Assembly (NCBI RefSeq): GCF_900102165.1
Contig: NZ_FNBD01000008.1
Span: forward strand, 124,001 to 188,000
Direction of reading: 5' to 3'
From: Cellulophaga baltica
GTDB lineage: Bacteria; Bacteroidota; Bacteroidia; Flavobacteriales; Flavobacteriaceae
DNA length: 64,000 bases
Below are positions 61,667 through 64,000 of the stretch, one piece after another (the first letter of the stretch is position 1; each line of letters opens with the position of its first letter). The translations under genes were made by a program, and so were the position numbers. Below the pieces are notes generated by a model. It was not told where the DNA came from. It ran no database searches and saw nothing but the letters and a program-made list of their open reading frames with translations.

Positions 61667-62696
61667 AATACGCAGCTAACAATCTGTTTCTTTTTAACTG
61701 ATGCTCTGCCTCAACATATTTAAAATCTTTATCTAATAGTTTTTTTGCATCTTTAAGCTCATTAGTTTGCAGCAAACAATCTGCTAAGTATAAGGTATTC
61801 TCTATAAGGTTAGAAGAGTAGGAACCCATCTTATATTTATAAATAGCCTCAATGCTATTCTCCAGATAAAAAACAGCGTCTTCAAAATTTTTCAAATCAG
61901 CATAACACTTCCCAATATTACCGGCAATGATACCTTTTAGCAAACTTCCTTTAATAATATCATTTTCTGTTTTTGCCAACATCACATCGCCTAAATACAG
62001 ATTTACAAAAGATTCTGCACTCTTAAATTTAGTAATCGCTGTTGGGGGAGATTTATCTAACCATAAATAATATCCTACATTATTGTTATAAACCGCATTG
62101 GCATAGTAATCTTTTGGATCTATTGTTTTACTTACTTCTTCAATATAATCTCTCATTGCCTTATTCGGCAAGCCCATATTAGAATAGATATCGTAGAAAA
62201 TTATATCTTTTGAAATACCAAGTTCTTTTCGTTCTTTGCGTACTTCAGATTGTTTTACATAAAGTTTAAGCTTTTCATAACTTTTATCTAAAAGTTCTAA
62301 TATGATTTTTTTCTCAGTCACAGACATATTTTCATTTGTCTGATATAAATCATTGGCTAAGGCTACGCATTTAGAATACTCTCCTAAATCAAACATCACC
62401 TGACTCTGCATGGTCTTGTACTGAAAGATAGCTGTGGTATCGCTTGAGTTTTCTGCATCTACCAGGTATTCTTCTAATGTCTTTTTCCAATCAAAAGGTG
62501 AAGTCTGATTGTACCGGTTTGTAGAATTAAAAAATAATTTAAATCTTGCTGAAGCGTTACTTGCGCTCTGAAATACTTTGTATGTATTTACATCTTCATT
62601 TACATCCTCTTGACCGATCGCAGCGGCAAACAAGAAAAGAAATAAAAACTGTACAAGTGTTTTTCTAGAAAACAGTTTTATAAGGTTAGAGTGCAT
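61611..62696 (-). CDS. N-terminal TPR sensor half of the split histidine kinase
   Basis: 361 residues. Signal or anchor MHSNLIKLFSRKTLVQFLFLFLFAAAIGQ, then TPR-like helical pairs (TAIFQYKTMQSQVMFDLGEYSKCVALANDLY; GNIGKCYADLKNFEDAVFYLENSIEAIYKY; NTLYLADCLLQTNELKDAKKLLDKDF), ending KKKY-stop just after the A9 tract. By itself it has no output domain. The kinase half follows in the -1 frame with a 56-nt overlap. Periplasmic sensing by TPRs followed by a TM helix and kinase is a common Bacteroidota design, so the split is abnormal or regulated. Confidence 0.75.
   Translation of the reverse strand: MHSNLIKLFSRKTLVQFLFLFLFAAAIGQEDVNEDVNTYKVFQSASNASARFKLFFNSTNRYNQTSPFDWKKTLEEYLVDAENSSDTTAIFQYKTMQSQVMFDLGEYSKCVALANDLYQTNENMSVTEKKIILELLDKSYEKLKLYVKQSEVRKERKELGISKDIIFYDIYSNMGLPNKAMRDYIEEVSKTIDPKDYYANAVYNNNVGYYLWLDKSPPTAITKFKSAESFVNLYLGDVMLAKTENDIIKGSLLKGIIAGNIGKCYADLKNFEDAVFYLENSIEAIYKYKMGSYSSNLIENTLYLADCLLQTNELKDAKKLLDKDFKYVEAEHQLKRNRLLAAYYDKVADFSTASFYYKKKY
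61617..61625 (-). other. A9 homopolymer (frameshift/slippage site)
   Basis: Nine consecutive A on the coding strand (T on the plus strand) at the exact point where the TPR half leaves frame. A change of one base (8 or 11 A) restores one roughly 660-residue protein. Confidence 0.7.
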
Positions 62697-62737
62697 CCGC
62701 TTCTTAATATTATAGGTTTATGGTCTTATGTGTTATT

Positions 62738-62745
62738 CAAACATA
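62738..62745 (-). promoter_or_regulatory. -7 box of histidine kinase
   Basis: TATGTTTG on the minus strand, 42 nt before the ATG at 62696. Confidence 0.45.
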
Positions 62746-62881
62746 GCGTAATTACTATTAATTACGGGCAATATTGTTGTCAATTGAAATCATGCTGTTG
62801 TATACCAATGTAAACAATTTACAAAAAAATCAAAATTAGCGCATATTCCCTTAAACTGGAAATAGATTTGCCCTAAATTAA

Positions 62882-62911
62882 AAAGACCGAACAACGCATT
62901 GCTCGGTCTTT
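62882..62911. terminator. Isolated hairpin, possible terminator
   Basis: AAAGACCGA / TCGGTCTTT, 9-bp stem, 12-nt loop; lacks a long T-run. Confidence 0.4.
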
Positions 62912-63075
62912 GTATTTGATTATGAAAATGATAAGATTTGGGATCTTTATTTAATCATGCCTCAAAGGTATGTCTAAGATTCAAAGCTACCATCATTTTG
63001 TTGTGTACTCTTAAATTTATGTGGTGAACAAACCATTTAAGTTTACATCATGTATTTCATCGTCTTTATGGATAT

Positions 63076-63105
63076 AAAAAAGCTGGTTAATTTTCATTAA
63101 CCAGC
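63076..63105 (-). terminator. Terminator of response regulator
   Basis: GCTGGTTAAT / ATTAACCAGC stem, four-base loop, followed on the minus strand by T6. Confidence 0.8.
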
Positions 63106-63135
63106 CTTACGTATTAATTTAATAAATTCTTCTGT

Positions 63136-63900
63136 TTAAGAATTCATCGCCGAAATTATAAACTCCTTAAACTCTTTAGAGATCGGTATTAAATTATTAT
63201 TTATTAAAATATCTTTTGAATTAATCGCTTCTATATGATCTACATTCACAATGTAAGACTTATGCGCTCTATAAAACTTATTAGAAGGTAACTTCTCTAA
63301 GTAATCTTTTAAAGGAGAACGTACTAAGATTTTTTTATCTACTGTATTTACTTCTAAATACACATTATCCGCTTTTATAAACTGAATATCACCAAACTGA
63401 ATTCTATAATACAGATGCTGTTTTTTTACGAAAATTGAGTCTTTAAGTACGCTGTTTGAAACCAACTTATCATCCGGAACTTCTTCTGTAGGAGCACTAG
63501 TCGTGCCCGCCGCCTTCTCATTATAATTAAAACTAGATAATGCAATTTCTATAGAAGTATATAAGTCTTGTTGCTCAAAAGGCTTTACAAGATACCCGTT
63601 TGGTTTTACGGTCTTTGCATTTTCTACAGTGGCTCTATCTGAGTTTGAGGTTACGAAAATGAAAGGGATATTGTACTTTTCTCTAATGTGTTTTCCTAAA
63701 TCTATCCCTGTCTTATCGGAAGCAAGAATAATATCGATCAAAACAAGATCTACTTGCTTAGTTTTCAGTACTTCTATCGCTTGTTCATAAACGATGACAT
63801 TATCAACAATCTCATAACCAATCTCTTCTAACATTGATTGCATATCATCAGCAATGATAACGTTATCCTCTACGATAAGAATTTTAATGGGCTGCTCCAA
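63136..63900 (-). CDS. LytTR-family response regulator
   Basis: 254 residues. Receiver domain (1-120): acidic E11/D12, phospho-Asp56 in VLIDIIL, Thr84 in IFVTSNS and Lys106 in LVKPF. The C-terminal LytTR DNA-binding domain (about 150-254) contains IQFIKADNVYLEVNT, KDYLEKLPSNKFYRAHKSYIVNVDHIEAI. It probably pairs with the HisKA_2 kinase encoded just downstream (61.6/60.7 kb). No ATG is available: the frame starts at a TTG (63900) with an in-frame TAA 24 nt upstream, so TTG is the likely start. Confidence 0.85.
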   Translation of the reverse strand: MEQPIKILIVEDNVIIADDMQSMLEEIGYEIVDNVIVYEQAIEVLKTKQVDLVLIDIILASDKTGIDLGKHIREKYNIPFIFVTSNSDRATVENAKTVKPNGYLVKPFEQQDLYTSIEIALSSFNYNEKAAGTTSAPTEEVPDDKLVSNSVLKDSIFVKKQHLYYRIQFGDIQFIKADNVYLEVNTVDKKILVRSPLKDYLEKLPSNKFYRAHKSYIVNVDHIEAINSKDILINNNLIPISKEFKEFIISAMNS

Positions 63901-63931
63901 ATTTGGTTTTAGTTTATTAAGTTATGTAAGC

Positions 63932-63939
63932 CAAAGCTA
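63932..63939 (-). promoter_or_regulatory. -7 box of LytTR regulator
   Basis: TAGCTTTG on the minus strand, 32 nt before the TTG start. Confidence 0.5.
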
Positions 63940-64000
63940 CGAAAAAATATTAAAACTTAAATAAAAGATAACAGCAAGAAAAAATGTACTTAATGCTACC

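Larger units (their letters stand above)
62746..63135. other. Intergenic region between kinase and regulator genes
   Basis: About 390 nt without a credible gene. It holds a hairpin (AAAGACCGA / TCGGTCTTT, 62882-62911) and the regulator terminator (63082-63105). The rest is AT-rich with no recognised element. Confidence 0.5.

Overview
The window comes from a low-GC member of the Bacteroidota, almost certainly a marine Flavobacteriaceae (Cellulophaga/Maribacter/Zobellia-like; the genus is a guess). The evidence is protein content typical of that family: DUF4834 and CAL67264 small membrane proteins, CarboxypepD_reg/TonB-type outer-membrane receptors, an alpha-E/ATP-grasp/transglutaminase operon, menaquinone genes, and YfhO. 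In addition, about 20 gene starts are preceded by the Bacteroidota -7 box TAnnTTTG, and Shine-Dalgarno sequences are generally absent. No rRNA, tRNA, CRISPR array, prophage or insertion sequence was seen. The window is chromosomal core with a few accessory touches.

Layout. 1-8.3 kb: the end of a GIY-YIG nuclease; a BatA-type membrane protein overlapping a catalytically degenerate dihydroorotase; two DUF4870 proteins; an esterase; an MBL hydrolase; a large conserved protein of unknown function; and bcp. 8.4-14.3 kb: nth and uvrA flank a tandem duplication of an ECF-like sigma factor. Each sigma copy has its own 47-residue downstream protein and an identical 55-bp upstream element. Decayed pieces of uvrA and nth at the junction record the duplication. 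14.5-17.8 kb: a PQQ-propeller protein and a secreted Arg/Ser/Thr-rich protein with a sigma-54-like promoter. 17.9-23.4 kb: a translationally coupled surface-glycan operon (YfhO membrane protein, GT4 glycosyltransferase, flippase) and DUF4834. 23.5-28.3 kb: an outer-membrane transporter-like protein, then a convergent group of a YghO-like GNAT, an SPT/KBL-type PLP acyltransferase and a CBS/CysK-like PLP enzyme. This group could make sulfonolipid (N-acyl capnine).

28.4-36.9 kb: an S9 oligopeptidase, YbaB and a thioredoxin, a candidate small RNA, an OmpA protein, YegP, threonine aldolase and a metzincin protease. 37.1-42.0 kb: the ATP-grasp/alpha-E/transglutaminase operon, then prfB with a programmed +1 frameshift and an ArsC-like gene. 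42.0-49.2 kb: a secreted Lys-tailed protein with a TonB-type receptor, a 59-residue membrane protein, fumC, a coiled-coil membrane protein, a GNAT and an MBL lipoprotein. 49.4-55.5 kb: ettA, CAL67264, a Gfo/Idh/MocA oxidoreductase, an acyl-CoA carboxylase beta subunit and an M24 peptidase. 55.5-60.7 kb: an orphan TonB-plug protein, a menC-CPBP protease-menE overlapping operon, an SDR and a UPF0173 hydrolase. 60.7-63.9 kb: a TPR histidine kinase split in two by a 9-A homopolymer, and a LytTR response regulator.

The most notable observations are the recent sigma-factor duplication with its co-duplicated small protein and hyper-conserved promoter element, the candidate capnine lipid locus, the A9 frameshift in the histidine kinase, and the orphan plug protein. 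All functional statements rest on reading motifs and context by eye; no database search was run.
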